NCBI GenBank assembly: GCA_019637095.1
Contig: JAHBWG010000036.1
Span: 24,380 to 88,379 of the forward strand
DNA length: 64,000 nt
From: Sandaracinaceae bacterium
GTDB taxonomy: Bacteria; Myxococcota_A; Polyangia; Polyangiales; Sandaracinaceae
Reading direction: 5' to 3'
Shown: positions 47,648 through 57,910 of the stretch, in pieces
How positions within the stretch are numbered: the stretch's first letter is position 1
How the letters are laid out: each line of letters opens with the position of its first letter
Notes under the pieces: generated by a model
Told to the model about the DNA's origin: nothing
Databases searched by the model: none
What the model saw: the letters and a program-made list of their open reading frames with translations, nothing else
Translations under genes and position numbers: made by a program

Positions 47648-48846
47648 GCGAACATCCTCCGGACCTCGTGGAGCGCCCGCACCAGCGCGTCGAGGTCCTC
47701 GGGGGTGTTGTACATGCCGAGCGAGGCGCGCGCGGTCGCGGGGATCCCGAAGCGCTCCATCACCGGCTGCGCGCAGTGGTGCCCGGTCCGGATCGCCACG
47801 CCCTTCGCGTCCACGATCGTGCCGATGTCGTGCGGGTGCGCGGCGTCCATGACGAACGAGAGCACGCCGACCTTGCGCTTCGCGGTACCGATGAGGCGCA
47901 GCCCCTCGATGGACGAGAGCGCCTCGGTCCCATACCGCAAGAGGTCTTGCTCGCGCGCGTGCAGCGTCGCGCGCCCGATCCCCTCGACGTAGTCGATCGC
48001 GGCGCCGAGGCCGATGACCCCCGCGATGTTCGGCGTGCCCGCCTCGAGGTAGGCGGGCAGGCTCGCGTAGGTCGTCTTCTCGAAGGTGACCGAGCGGATC
48101 ATGTCGCCGCCCGACTGGTAGGGCTCGCACTCGGCGAGGAGCGCGCGCTTGCCGTAGAGCACGCCGACCCCCGTCGGGCCGTAGAGCTTGTGCGCGCTGA
48201 ACGCGTAGAAGTCGGCGTCGAGGGCGCGCACGTCGAGCGGCAAGTGCGGCGCCGCCTGGGCCCCGTCGAAGAGCACCTTCGCGCCGGCCGCGTGCGCGAG
48301 CCGCGCGATCTCGGCCGCGTCCTGCACCGTGCCGAGCGCGTTCGAGACGTGGTTCATCGCGACGAGCCGGACGCGCTCGTCGAGCCGCGCCTCGACCTGC
48401 TCGAGCGGCACCTCGCCCTCGTCGGTGATCGGGACGACGACGAGCTCCGCGCCGGTCTGCGCGCACACGATCTGCCACGGGACGATGTTGCTGTGGTGCT
48501 CGAGCCCCGAGATCAGCACACGGTCGCCGGGCCCGAGGCGCGGCCGCGCCCACGCCTGCGCGACGAGGTTGATCGACTCGGTGGTCCCCGAGGTGAACAC
48601 GATCTCGTCGGTCGACTCGGCGCCGAGGAACGCGCGCGCCTTCTCGCGCGTCGCCTCGAACGCCTGGGTCGCGCGTTGGCTCAGCGTGTGGACGGCGCGG
48701 TGGATGTTCGCGCAGTCGCGCGCGTAGACGCCCGTCACCGCGTCGATCACCGCGCGCGGCTTGAGCGCGGTCGCCGCGCTGTCGAGGTAGACGAGCGGCT
48801 CGCCCTGGACGGTCTGCTCGAGCGCCGGGAAGTCCTCGCGCCTCAC
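47644..48846 (-). CDS. sufS: class II cysteine desulfurase SufS
   Basis: 400 residues from GTG 48846. [88 protein letters not shown] (PLP-Lys) and RTGHHCAQP with catalytic Cys in the short class II loop. Supplies persulfide to SufU for cluster assembly. The start overlaps the sufD stop by 4 nt. Confidence 0.95.
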   Translation of the reverse strand: MRREDFPALEQTVQGEPLVYLDSAATALKPRAVIDAVTGVYARDCANIHRAVHTLSQRATQAFEATREKARAFLGAESTDEIVFTSGTTESINLVAQAWARPRLGPGDRVLISGLEHHSNIVPWQIVCAQTGAELVVVPITDEGEVPLEQVEARLDERVRLVAMNHVSNALGTVQDAAEIARLAHAAGAKVLFDGAQAAPHLPLDVRALDADFYAFSAHKLYGPTGVGVLYGKRALLAECEPYQSGGDMIRSVTFEKTTYASLPAYLEAGTPNIAGVIGLGAAIDYVEGIGRATLHAREQDLLRYGTEALSSIEGLRLIGTAKRKVGVLSFVMDAAHPHDIGTIVDAKGVAIRTGHHCAQPVMERFGIPATARASLGMYNTPEDLDALVRALHEVRRMFA

Positions 48847-50144
48847 GCCGACAGCCCCCCGCGCAGCGCGGCGCCCTCGGGGAGCCGCGAGAGCAGCGCC
48901 TCGCTCGTGCGCGCGACGAGCGGCGCGTGGCCGATGCCGTCGAGGACGGCGCGCGCGAAGGCGAACGTGAGGATGCTGCGCGCCTCCGAGAGGGGGACCG
49001 CGCGGGCGCGCAGGTAGAAGAGCTGCGCCTCGTCGAGCGCGCCGACGGTGGCGCCGTGAGAGGCGGCGACGTCGTCCTCGTCGATCTCGAGGTGCGGCTT
49101 GGTGTGCACCGTCGCCGCGTCGCTGAGCAAGAGGTTGCGGTTCTCCTGGTGGACGGCGCTCCCCGCCGCGCCGCGGTGGACGACGCCGATCGCGTCGAAC
49201 ACGGCGTGCCCGCGCCCGTCCGCGAGGCCGCGGTAGCGCGTGCGGCTCGTGCCGTGGCCGGCGACGTGATCGACGCGCACGTGGTGGTCGACGTGGTCCT
49301 GGCCGTCGACGTGGTAGACGCCGTCGAGCAGCGCCTCGGCGCCGGCGCCCTCGAAGCGGACGAAGAGATCGAGCCGGCTCAGCGCGCCTCCGAGCGTGAC
49401 GACGCGCGAGGCGTAGCGCGCGTCGCGCGCGAGCCGGACGCCGAGCGACGCGAGCTGCACGGTGCGATCCGTCCCCTCGGTGACGCGGACGTGCTCGAGG
49501 TGCGCGTTCGCGCCGACGGCGACCTCGGTCACCACGTTGGTGAGGTGTCGTGCGCTCCCGCCCGGCGCCGCGACGAACGACTCGACGACGCACGCGCGGC
49601 TCCCGGGCTCCGCGAGGACGAGCACGCGCGGGTAGGCGGCGCGCGGCGCTTCGCCCGGCGTCGCGACGTGCACGACATGGAGCGGCGTCGTGACGTCGGC
49701 GCCAGCACGGATGCGCACGACGAGCCCGTCCGTGAAGAGCGCCGCGTTGAGCGCCGCGAAGTCCTGCGCGGCGACCCCCGCGCCGAGCTGGCCCTCGAGG
49801 GCGGCCGGATCGCGCGCGAGCGCGTCGGCGAGGCTCTCGACGGTCACGCCGTCCGGCGCCGCGCCGGCACCGTCGAGCCACGGGCGGCCGGCCGCGATCG
49901 CGACGCGCCAGGTCCCGTCGTCCCCGAGCGCGTCGAGCGCCGCGGGCGCGGCGCGCTCGGCGGGCTCGGGCGCGAACGTCGTCTCGACGATCTCGCGCAC
50001 CGAGGTGAAGCGCCAGGCCTCGTGCTTCTTGCCCGGGAAGCCGCGCGCGTGGAGGTAGGCCGCGGCCTCGTGGCGCAGCGTCGCGAGCCAGCCCGCGCCG
50101 GCGCTCGGCGCCGGGTCGGGCACTTGGGAGATGAGCCCGCTCAT
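48843..50144 (-). CDS. sufD: SufD, Fe-S scaffold complex subunit
   Basis: 433 residues. UPF0051/SufBD family. The C-terminal half has the beta-helix pattern (RFEGAGAEALLDGVYHVDGQ, HVRVDHVAGHGTSRTRYRGL, AVHQENRNLLLSDAATVHTK). HLEIDEDDVAASHGATVGAL carries the conserved His/Asp region. The N-terminus is variable and ends in a LPEGAALRGGL tail. Partner of SufB and SufC. Four nt after sufC, with sufS overlapping its end. Confidence 0.93.
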   Translation of the reverse strand: MSGLISQVPDPAPSAGAGWLATLRHEAAAYLHARGFPGKKHEAWRFTSVREIVETTFAPEPAERAAPAALDALGDDGTWRVAIAAGRPWLDGAGAAPDGVTVESLADALARDPAALEGQLGAGVAAQDFAALNAALFTDGLVVRIRAGADVTTPLHVVHVATPGEAPRAAYPRVLVLAEPGSRACVVESFVAAPGGSARHLTNVVTEVAVGANAHLEHVRVTEGTDRTVQLASLGVRLARDARYASRVVTLGGALSRLDLFVRFEGAGAEALLDGVYHVDGQDHVDHHVRVDHVAGHGTSRTRYRGLADGRGHAVFDAIGVVHRGAAGSAVHQENRNLLLSDAATVHTKPHLEIDEDDVAASHGATVGALDEAQLFYLRARAVPLSEARSILTFAFARAVLDGIGHAPLVARTSEALLSRLPEGAALRGGLSA

Positions 50145-50148
50145 CGCG

Positions 50149-50889
<741 letters not shown>

Positions 50890-50907
50890 GTGTGTCGTCC
50901 TCGCTCT

Positions 50908-52346
<1,439 letters not shown>

Positions 52347-52350
<4 letters not shown>

Positions 52351-52820
52351 GACGATGTCACTTCCTTCGGGGGGGCCGCCTTGCGGCCGAGCGCGACGAG
52401 CAGCGGCTGCGGCGGGCGGGCCATCTCCGCGAGCGTGATGCCCTCGAGGGCCGAGAGGATCGCCGCGTTGATCAGCTGCCAGTTCCCCCGCACGTCGCAG
52501 CGCGTCGAGAGATCACAGTCGGCGTGATCCTCCTCGATGCCGCACTCGGTGACCCCGATGGGGCCCTCGATCGCGGCGATGACCTCGGCGACGTGGATCG
52601 CCTCGGGCGCGCGGGAGAGCCGGTAGCCGCCGTGCGCGCCGCGGACCGCCTCGACGAGCCCCTCGCGGCCGAGCGCCTTGAGCACCTTCGCCACCGTCGG
52701 CTGCGGGATCCCCGTCTCCTCGGCGAGCGCGGTCACCGACCGCAGCCCCTCGGGCGCGATCGTCGCGAGGCGGGTGGCGAGCACCACGCCGTAGTCGGCC
52801 ATGCGTGAGATCCGGAGCAA
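52347..52820 (-). CDS. Rrf2-family SUF regulator (IscR/SufR-like)
   Basis: 157 residues from TTG 52820 ([11 protein letters not shown]). Winged HTH at ~10-66 ([30 protein letters not shown]). Three Cys residues at 93, 102 and 108 ([15 protein letters not shown]) are positioned to bind an Fe-S cluster, as in IscR. First gene of the SUF operon, probably autoregulating it. TTG is chosen because Rrf2 proteins start LRxSxxxDYG and GAAGG lies 8 nt upstream. The in-frame ATG at 52802 would remove conserved residues. The operator at 52836-52860 lies just upstream. Confidence 0.9.
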
Positions 52821-52835
52821 CGGGCGGGCCTTCGG

Positions 52836-52860
52836 ATAGAGGACTCCCTCGGTCCGCTAT
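52836..52860 (-). promoter_or_regulatory. IscR type 1-like operator
   Basis: 25-bp inverted repeat: on the minus strand ATAGCGGACC, 5-bp centre, AGTCCTCTAT (8 of 10 arm positions symmetric). Length and outer positions match the E. coli IscR type 1 consensus (ATA...GAC ... GTC...TAT). It lies 15 nt before the TTG of the Rrf2 regulator. A TTGACG hexamer is at 52881-52886 (minus strand), so the site overlaps the -10/start region, suited to repression. Confidence 0.65.
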
Positions 52861-52880
52861 GTGTCGCCCCGATCGCTCCG

Positions 52881-52886
52881 CGTCAA
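52881..52886 (-). promoter_or_regulatory. -35-like TTGACG of SUF operon
   Basis: TTGACG on the minus strand. A 17-19 nt spacer leads to a weak -10 (CACATA/CATAGC) overlapping the operator at 52836-52860. Confidence 0.45.
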
Positions 52887-52933
52887 GGGAGAAACTCCCG
52901 CGGCGCGAGCGCTCCCCGGCGCGGTCGAGACCT

Positions 52934-53281
52934 TCAGGCCTGGAAGCTCGTCCCGCAGCCGCAGTCCTTCGCGGCGTTGGGGTTGACCCAGCGGAAGCCG
53001 TAGCCGACGAGGCCGTCGTTCCAGTCGAGCGTGGCGCCCGCGAGGAACTGGAGGCTCTTGCGGTCGACGAGCAGGGTCAGTCCGTCGTGGTCGGTCACGA
53101 GGTCGCGCCCCTCGCGCACGCCCTTGGCGAGCTCGAAGTGGTACTGCAGGCCGGAACAGCCGCCGCCCCTGATCCCGACGCGGATCCCCACGACCCCCTC
53201 CTCGCCGGCCTCGACGATCTTTCGCTTGCCCATCTCGACTGCGCGCGGCGTCACCTGGATGGGGGCGTCCTCGGAGATCAT
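52934..53281 (-). CDS. A-type Fe-S carrier (HesB/IscA/ErpA family)
   Basis: 115 residues. Three Cys ligands in the usual spacing: GGGCSGLQYHFEL (Cys42) and KDCGCGTSFQA (Cys107, Cys109). Family motifs ITPRAVEM-like VTPRAVEMGKRKI and LVDRKSLQFLAGATLDW are present. Delivers assembled clusters to apoproteins. It sits upstream of the SUF operon on the same strand. The 113-nt gap holds the SUF operator, so it probably has its own promoter (TAGAGT 6 nt before the ATG). Confidence 0.93.
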   Translation of the reverse strand: MISEDAPIQVTPRAVEMGKRKIVEAGEEGVVGIRVGIRGGGCSGLQYHFELAKGVREGRDLVTDHDGLTLLVDRKSLQFLAGATLDWNDGLVGYGFRWVNPNAAKDCGCGTSFQA

Positions 53282-53287
53282 GGCGTC

Positions 53288-53293
53288 ACTCTA
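53288..53293 (-). promoter_or_regulatory. -10-like TAGAGT, leaderless type
   Basis: TAGAGT on the minus strand ends 6 nt before ATG 53281. TATTAG overlaps just upstream. Confidence 0.35.
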
Positions 53294-53341
53294 ATACGGG
53301 CGTTGCGGAGGCGGTAGCCGTGGGCTACTCCTCGCGTCCCG

Positions 53342-53415
53342 GGACTCTTAGCTCAGCTGGATAGAGCGCTGGCCTCCGGAGCCAGAGGTCACAGGTTCGA
53401 ATCCTGTAGGGTCCG
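53342..53415 (+). tRNA. tRNA-Arg (anticodon CCG)
   Basis: Full cloverleaf: acceptor GGACTCT/AGGGTCC (one G-U pair), D arm GCTC...GAGC, anticodon arm CTGGC-CTCCGGA-GCCAG with CCG at positions 34-36, T arm ACAGG-TTCGAAT-CCTGT, discriminator G. The 3' CCA is not encoded. Reads CGG, a frequent codon in this GC-rich genome. Confidence 0.95.
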
Positions 53416-53444
53416 TCGACTGCCGACGCGGGTGGGGCGAGCGC

Positions 53445-54092
53445 ATGAGGTTGGAGGACCTACTCGTCCAAGAAGGCGTGGCGGTGCCGGCGGCGCGGAT
53501 CCGGCGCGTGCTCGACGGAGCGGCTGCCACCGGTGAGCACGCCGTCGCGGCGCTCGTCGACCAGGGGGTGATCGCCGAGGACGTCCTCGCCGAGGTCCTC
53601 GCGCGCGCCTGCTCGACGGTCGTCGTCGATCTCGACCGGGAGCCGGAGCTCGACGCCGCCCAGCACTTGAGCCGGACCCTCGCGGTCGAGCACCTCGCGC
53701 TGCCGGTGTCCTCTTCGCCCGGTGGCCGGTTGCGTGTGGCGTTCGCGAACCCTCTGGATCAGGACGCCCGCGAGCTGGTCGAGGCGGCGGTCGGCGGGCC
53801 GGTCCAGCCGCTCGTGGCGCCCCTCGGTCCGCTGCGTCGCGCGATCGAGCGTGCGTTCACCGGCCGCTCGACCCGGGTCGTCGCCGGCCGCCCCGAGATC
53901 GCCGCCGAGCAGACCCGGAAGATGGAGGCGCCGAGCGTCGGGACCGCGCCGCTCCACCGGATGGAGCAGGAGGCCACCGAGGCCCAGCGCCACGAGGCGC
54001 TGCTCCTCGCCCTGATCGAGCGCGGGGTGATCACCCGCGCCGACTACGCCGCCGCCCTCAAGCGCCTCCTGTCCGGCCGCCGCGACGACTGA
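53445..54092 (+). CDS. stand-alone MshEN/GspE-N-like protein
   Basis: 215 residues. MRLEDLLVQEGVAVPAARIR, LDQGV-type VDQGVIAEDVLAEVLARAC and LRVAFANPLDQDARELVEAA follow the MshEN (GspE N-terminal, PF05157) pattern, a domain that in MshE binds cyclic di-GMP. RLVAPLGPLRRAIERAF-like sequence closes it. No ATPase domain follows; the last ~60 residues are a charged helical tail. In Myxococcota such single-domain relatives are numerous and of unknown partner. It starts 29 nt after the tRNA. Ligand binding is inference. Confidence 0.7.
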   Translation: MRLEDLLVQEGVAVPAARIRRVLDGAAATGEHAVAALVDQGVIAEDVLAEVLARACSTVVVDLDREPELDAAQHLSRTLAVEHLALPVSSSPGGRLRVAFANPLDQDARELVEAAVGGPVQPLVAPLGPLRRAIERAFTGRSTRVVAGRPEIAAEQTRKMEAPSVGTAPLHRMEQEATEAQRHEALLLALIERGVITRADYAAALKRLLSGRRDD

Positions 54093-54450
54093 AGGGGCTC
54101 CGCGCGATCGCCTCGGGGAGCGGGGAGGGCCCGTGAGGAACTTGACGCTCCGCGCCAGAGATGTCGCGGCTTCGCGAAGCGCGCCCCGGCTCGAGGACGC
54201 TCTCCGGCCTCGACCCATGCGCTTCCGAGGCTGGCGTGGAACCTGCGTTTGCCGTCCTGGCCGTCCTGCGGGTGGAGCGTGGGGAGGCCCGGAGCCGTGT
54301 GTCTTCCTCGTCTCGACGGCGTGGCGGGGGCGCGGCGCCGAACACCTTGACAGGGATCGGGCGGGCGGCTAAGCGTTCGCGCGATTTTCACCGGGCGGGG
54401 CTGGGGTGCCCTGGTCGTGGTCGACGACGCGGTCGTCGCGGAGGAGCGAG
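54093..54450. other. 358-nt intergenic region
   Basis: No convincing gene: overlapping frames on both strands are Arg/Ser/Pro-rich shadows without codon bias or ribosome-binding sites. A TTGACA at 54347-54352 near the 3' end is the only clear signal. No tRNA-like fold or long hairpin seen. Confidence 0.6.
54347..54375 (+). promoter_or_regulatory. candidate promoter TTGACA-N17-TAAGCG
   Basis: Consensus -35 TTGACA at 54347-54352, 17-nt spacer, weak -10 TAAGCG at 54370-54375. About 75 nt upstream of ATG 54451. Confidence 0.45.
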
Positions 54451-56124
54451 ATGAAGCGGTTGAGCTTTTTGGTGATCTTGTGCGTGGGCGCGTTCGGCTG
54501 CGCTTGTGATGGAAACGGCGGCCGCGACGCGGGCCCGGGTATCATCGAGCTCGACGGCGGCCCGGACGGCGGCCCCCCGGGCGACGGCGGTCCCCCGCCC
54601 GACGGCGGGCCTGGCCCCGGCTGCGGCATGCCGCAGGCCCCCGGACAGGAGGGTGGCAACTGCCGCGGCGGCACGCCCTGCCTCACCGGCCTGCAGTGCG
54701 CCGAGGAGCTGAGCAGCCTCATGGGCTCGGCGACCACGATCGGGAACATCTTCGGCATCAACAGCTGCACCCAGAGCGCGACCCGCCCGGGCGAGGCCGA
54801 CACCGTCGGCAGCCCGTCGACCGTGCCCATGCCCTTCTTCCCCGGCGGCCTCTGCACGCGGGGCTGCACGCCCGGCGTGACGGGGACCTGCGGCGAGTGC
54901 ACGAGCTGCAGCTCCTCGCTCGGCATCTCGGACGGCTTCGGAGCCGTCGGCATCGACGTCAACATCCTCACCGGCCCCGCGAACTACGGCATCACGCCGG
55001 CGATCATGGAGGGCCAGCCGCGGCCGGGCATCTGCCAGCAGAACTGCAACTGGGATCCGGCGACCCCCGGCGGCTGCCCGCCCGGGTACACCTGCGACGT
55101 CGGCAGCAACGTCTGCGAGCAGGGCTGCACGAGCGACGCGCAGTGCCGCATCGATTGGCTCGTCAACCGCACCGAGGGCCTCTGCCAGGGGGACTCGGGC
55201 GTCGGCACCTGCGACATGGCCACCCGCCGCTGCCGCTACCCCGGCAGCGCCTCGAGCGCCTCGGGCAGCCCCTGCGAAGGCTCCGAGGACTGCCCGGCGG
55301 ACATCGGCATCTGCCTCATCGGCGGCCGCTGCTCGACCTACCAGTGCAACGTGCCTGACTCGACCGGGATGGCGGCGCGCTTCCCCTGCCCGGCCGAGCA
55401 GATCTGCGTGGGCGTCGGTGGGAACAACTCGGCGCTCTGCCTCGGCACCTGCAACACGGCGGCGGACTGCTTCGAGGGTCAGGCCTGCTCGCCGGCCGGC
55501 TCGACGCTCCCCGACGGCCGCACCGGCCTCTGCTTCCCGATCTGTGGCGACGAGGGCATGACCCAGGCGCAGGCCGACATGATGTGTCAGTCGGGCCAGC
55601 GCTGCCTCCGCGGCCGCCTGAGCAACCCGGACCTCGGGTTCTGCTCGAACTACTGCGTCCCGGCGGGCGGCCCCGCCGACCCGATGGCGGCGACCTGCGA
55701 GGCCGACGAGGTCTGCACGGCGGTCGACGGCACCTCGTACGGCTTCTGCCGTGCGCTCAACCAGATCTGTTTCGCGAACGACGGCTGCGTGGGCGACCAG
55801 GCGTGCGAGGTCCTCGGCTTCGACTTCTACGGTCGCTGCGTGGGCGCGCCCGGTGAGGGCACGAGCTGCGGGACGAGCGCGGACTGCAACGCGGCGATGA
55901 ACGAGGAGTGCGTGATCTTCGACGACGCCAACCCGGCGACCCCGCCGCTCACCCGCGGCATCTGCCGCGCGCCTGGCGGCTCGTGCTCCGCCTCGCCGCG
56001 CAGCAGCGCCGACATGCGCATCCTGCAGCCGCTCCTGGGCGACGCGCAGTGCATCCCGTCCCAGCGCTGCAACCAGACGGTCGCGACGGATCCGCCGAGC
56101 CTCGGCACCTGCGTCGACCGCTGA
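54451..56124 (+). CDS. large Cys-rich lipoprotein
   Basis: 557 residues. MKRLSFLVILCVGAFGC is a lipoprotein signal (Cys17 or Cys19). A Gly/Pro/Asp linker follows to ~57 (GGPDGGPPGDGG). The mature protein has about 50 Cys residues in repeated short loops (CxxDxQC, GDQACEVLGF, CEGSEDCPADIGICLIGGRC, CNTAADCFEGQAC), like Dickkopf/EGF-type knots in surface proteins of Myxococcota. Probably disulfide-stabilised on the cell surface. The ATG is preceded by GGAGGAG. A strong hairpin follows the stop. Function unknown. Confidence 0.85.
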   Translation: MKRLSFLVILCVGAFGCACDGNGGRDAGPGIIELDGGPDGGPPGDGGPPPDGGPGPGCGMPQAPGQEGGNCRGGTPCLTGLQCAEELSSLMGSATTIGNIFGINSCTQSATRPGEADTVGSPSTVPMPFFPGGLCTRGCTPGVTGTCGECTSCSSSLGISDGFGAVGIDVNILTGPANYGITPAIMEGQPRPGICQQNCNWDPATPGGCPPGYTCDVGSNVCEQGCTSDAQCRIDWLVNRTEGLCQGDSGVGTCDMATRRCRYPGSASSASGSPCEGSEDCPADIGICLIGGRCSTYQCNVPDSTGMAARFPCPAEQICVGVGGNNSALCLGTCNTAADCFEGQACSPAGSTLPDGRTGLCFPICGDEGMTQAQADMMCQSGQRCLRGRLSNPDLGFCSNYCVPAGGPADPMAATCEADEVCTAVDGTSYGFCRALNQICFANDGCVGDQACEVLGFDFYGRCVGAPGEGTSCGTSADCNAAMNEECVIFDDANPATPPLTRGICRAPGGSCSASPRSSADMRILQPLLGDAQCIPSQRCNQTVATDPPSLGTCVDR

Positions 56125-56151
56125 GCCCGCGGGGCCTCGGCCCCACTCGCT

Positions 56152-56184
56152 GAAGAGCCCCGGCGCCTCGCGTCGGGGCTCTTC
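56152..56184 (+). terminator. 11-bp stem hairpin
   Basis: GAAGAGCCCCG at 56152-56162 and CGGGGCTCTTC at 56174-56184 pair perfectly around an 11-nt loop, 28 nt after the stop at 56124. There is no U-run, which is common in GC-rich genomes. Probably ends the Cys-rich lipoprotein transcript. Confidence 0.65.
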
Positions 56185-56213
56185 GCGTTCGAACGAAGGC
56201 GCACGCGCGACGC

Positions 56214-56241
56214 TTGACCGCGCGCGCGGTTGTCCTAGTCT
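56214..56241 (+). promoter_or_regulatory. promoter TTGACC-N16-TAGTCT
   Basis: -35 TTGACC at 56214-56219, 16-nt spacer, -10 TAGTCT at 56236-56241, then AAAGGA and ATG 56266. The best-formed promoter in the window. Confidence 0.6.
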
Positions 56242-56265
56242 CCCGCCCCTCGAAAGGACCGCGCG

Positions 56266-56412
56266 ATGTACTTGATGATCTCCCGCAAGCCGCGGGTGAA
56301 GAACCGCAAGAAGACCAACCGCATGAAGGCGAAGCTCAAGGCGAAGAACCGCCGTCGCGTCCAGGGGATGCGGGGCAAGGCGCTCGGGAAGCGCGTCGCC
56401 CGCAAGTGGTGA
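56266..56412 (+). CDS. very basic 48-residue protein
   Basis: Begins MYLMISRKPRVKNRKKTN and ends in GKRVARKW; 21 of 48 residues are Lys or Arg, with no Asp or Glu. AAAGGA lies upstream at good distance, TTGACC/TAGTCT makes a promoter, and a terminator hairpin separates it from the gene before. The signals are strong, so it is very likely expressed. Composition suggests a ribosomal, RNA- or DNA-binding protein. It is not one of the standard small ribosomal proteins I know (it is not bL34, bL36 or bTHX by sequence). Confidence 0.7.
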   Translation: MYLMISRKPRVKNRKKTNRMKAKLKAKNRRRVQGMRGKALGKRVARKW

Positions 56413-56435
56413 GCACACGCGCGGCTGGCGCGTGC

Positions 56436-56441
56436 TAGCCT
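56436..56441 (+). promoter_or_regulatory. extended -10-like TGC-TAGCCT
   Basis: TAGCCT preceded by TGC, 24 nt after the small gene and 60 nt before ATG 56502. Confidence 0.4.
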
Positions 56442-56501
56442 TCGCCGTGACGCGCCCCTGCGTCACGCCTGGCCGTGATGCGGCCGAGGGGAGGAGCCCG
56501 G

Positions 56502-57347
56502 ATGGAGCGCCCGACGATCTTCGTGGTGAGTGACTCGACCGGCGAGACCGCGGAGCGGGTCGTCCGGGCTGCGCTCTTGCAGTTCCCGGAGCAGCGCGTG
56601 CGCATCCGGCTCTTCACGCGGGTGCGCGACACCGACGCGGTGCGCGAGGTCCTCGACAAGGCGCGCTCCTCGAGCGCGATGGTCGTCTTCACGCTGGTCG
56701 CGCCCGACCTGCGAGAGCACTTCCACGAGCTCGCCGGGGAGTACCGCGTCGAGGCCGTCGACGTGATCGGGGGGCTGATCCACAAGGTGGGCGCCTACCT
56801 CGACATGAAGCCGCTCAACCGCCCGACGGCGACGATGCCGCTCAGCGAGGAGTACTTCCGCCGCGTCGAGGCGATCGAGTTCGCGGTCAAGAGCGACGAC
56901 GGCAAGGAGCCGCGCAACCTGCGCAAGGCGGACCTGGTGCTGACCGGCGTCAGCCGAACCAGCAAGACGCCGCTCTCGACGTACCTGGCGGGGCGAGGCC
57001 TGCGCGTCGCGAACGTCCCGCTCGTGCTCGGCGTCCCCCCGCCGCCGGAGCTCGCCGAGGTCCCGCCGGACCGCGTCGTCGCGCTGACGATCCAGATCGA
57101 GAAGCTCCTCGAGATCCGCAAGTCGCGGCTCGTCCAGCTCGGCATGCCGGCCGACGCGAACTACGGCCTCCGCGATCACGTCGCGGCCGAGCTCGAGTAC
57201 GCGGACGAGATCTTCGGCAACCACCCGGGCTGGATGGTGATCGACGTGTCGGGCCGCGCGATCGAGGAGACCGCGACGATCATCCTCGAGGCGCTCAAAG
57301 ATCGGGAGGACCACACGCTCCCGCCACCGCCGCGCCTCGCGATCTGA
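56502..57347 (+). CDS. ppsR: PEP synthase/pyruvate phosphate dikinase regulatory protein (DUF299)
   Basis: 281 residues. FVVSDSTGETAERVVRAAL at the start and LTGVSRTSKTPLSTYLA at ~148-163 (P-loop-like nucleotide site) are the DUF299 hallmarks. KVGAYLDMKPLNRP and RVEAIEFAVKSDDGKEPRNL fit too. The family is a bifunctional ADP-dependent Ser/Thr kinase and Pi-dependent phosphorylase that switches PEP synthase or PPDK off and on. No target gene lies in this window. A purine-rich GAGGGGAGGAG precedes the ATG. Convergent with the cNMP-binding gene. Confidence 0.92.
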   Translation: MERPTIFVVSDSTGETAERVVRAALLQFPEQRVRIRLFTRVRDTDAVREVLDKARSSSAMVVFTLVAPDLREHFHELAGEYRVEAVDVIGGLIHKVGAYLDMKPLNRPTATMPLSEEYFRRVEAIEFAVKSDDGKEPRNLRKADLVLTGVSRTSKTPLSTYLAGRGLRVANVPLVLGVPPPPELAEVPPDRVVALTIQIEKLLEIRKSRLVQLGMPADANYGLRDHVAAELEYADEIFGNHPGWMVIDVSGRAIEETATIILEALKDREDHTLPPPPRLAI

Positions 57348-57350
57348 CCC

Positions 57351-57863
57351 TCAGGTCCCGGCCTTGTACTGCTCGGTCACCGAGCCGACGAACTGCGACA
57401 GGATCCCGTCGGCGACGCGCAGGCGACGGCTCAGCTCGCGCGCGATGTTCATCACGAGCAGCGAGTACGCCTTCAGGTCCCGGCGGTAGAGCAGCTTGTC
57501 GACGTGCTCCGCCGACATGCGCAGGAGCAGGCTCGGCGCGAGCGCCCGCACGGTGGCCGAGCGCGGCTGGACGTCCACGATCGCCATCTCGCCGAACCAG
57601 TCGCCGCCGCCGAGCATCGCCACGCGCACCTCGGTGCCGCCGCGGCTGCGCTTGAGCACCTCGAGCTCGCCGGCGACCACGACGAACATCTCGCGCGCGG
57701 GAGCGCCCTCCTCGACGACGCGCGCGCCGACGGTGGCCTCGACCATCGGCAGCTGCGCGGCCAGGATCTCCAGCGTGGCCTCGTCGAGGCCGCCGAACAG
57801 CCCGATCTCGCGGAGCGTGGCGGGCGTGACGGGGGGGCGGGGCGGCGAGGAGGAGTCCGGCAT
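57351..57863 (-). CDS. cyclic nucleotide-binding domain protein
   Basis: 170 residues. A single CRP/FNR-type sensor domain (~18-135): LREIGLFGGLDEATLEILAA, VVEEGAPAREMFVVVAGELE and GGGDWFGEMAIVDVQPRSAT (the phosphate-binding cassette, with Glu and Arg present). A short helical tail follows without a DNA-binding domain. Expected to bind cAMP or a related nucleotide and act through partners; some relatives are not nucleotide-binding. A TGC-TATGGT element is 15 nt before the ATG. Convergent with ppsR, 3 nt away. Confidence 0.88.
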   Translation of the reverse strand: MPDSSSPPRPPVTPATLREIGLFGGLDEATLEILAAQLPMVEATVGARVVEEGAPAREMFVVVAGELEVLKRSRGGTEVRVAMLGGGDWFGEMAIVDVQPRSATVRALAPSLLLRMSAEHVDKLLYRRDLKAYSLLVMNIARELSRRLRVADGILSQFVGSVTEQYKAGT

Positions 57864-57878
57864 CGTGACCTCGGCGCA

Positions 57879-57884
57879 ACCATA
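57879..57884 (-). promoter_or_regulatory. extended -10-like TGC-TATGGT
   Basis: TATGGT on the minus strand, preceded by TGC, 15 nt before ATG 57863. Confidence 0.4.
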
Positions 57885-57910
57885 GCAGGATCTCTCGCTT
57901 TACCCCCGCG

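Noticed and set aside
53348..53530. 60-residue minus-strand product containing DPTGFEPVTSGSGG
   Set aside because: This is antisense translation of the tRNA-Arg gene, a well-known database artefact.
54133..54454. Small plus-strand frames in the 54.1-54.45 kb gap
   Set aside because: No ribosome-binding site, Arg/Ser/Gly-rich composition, overlapping alternative frames, and a promoter-like sequence lies inside them.
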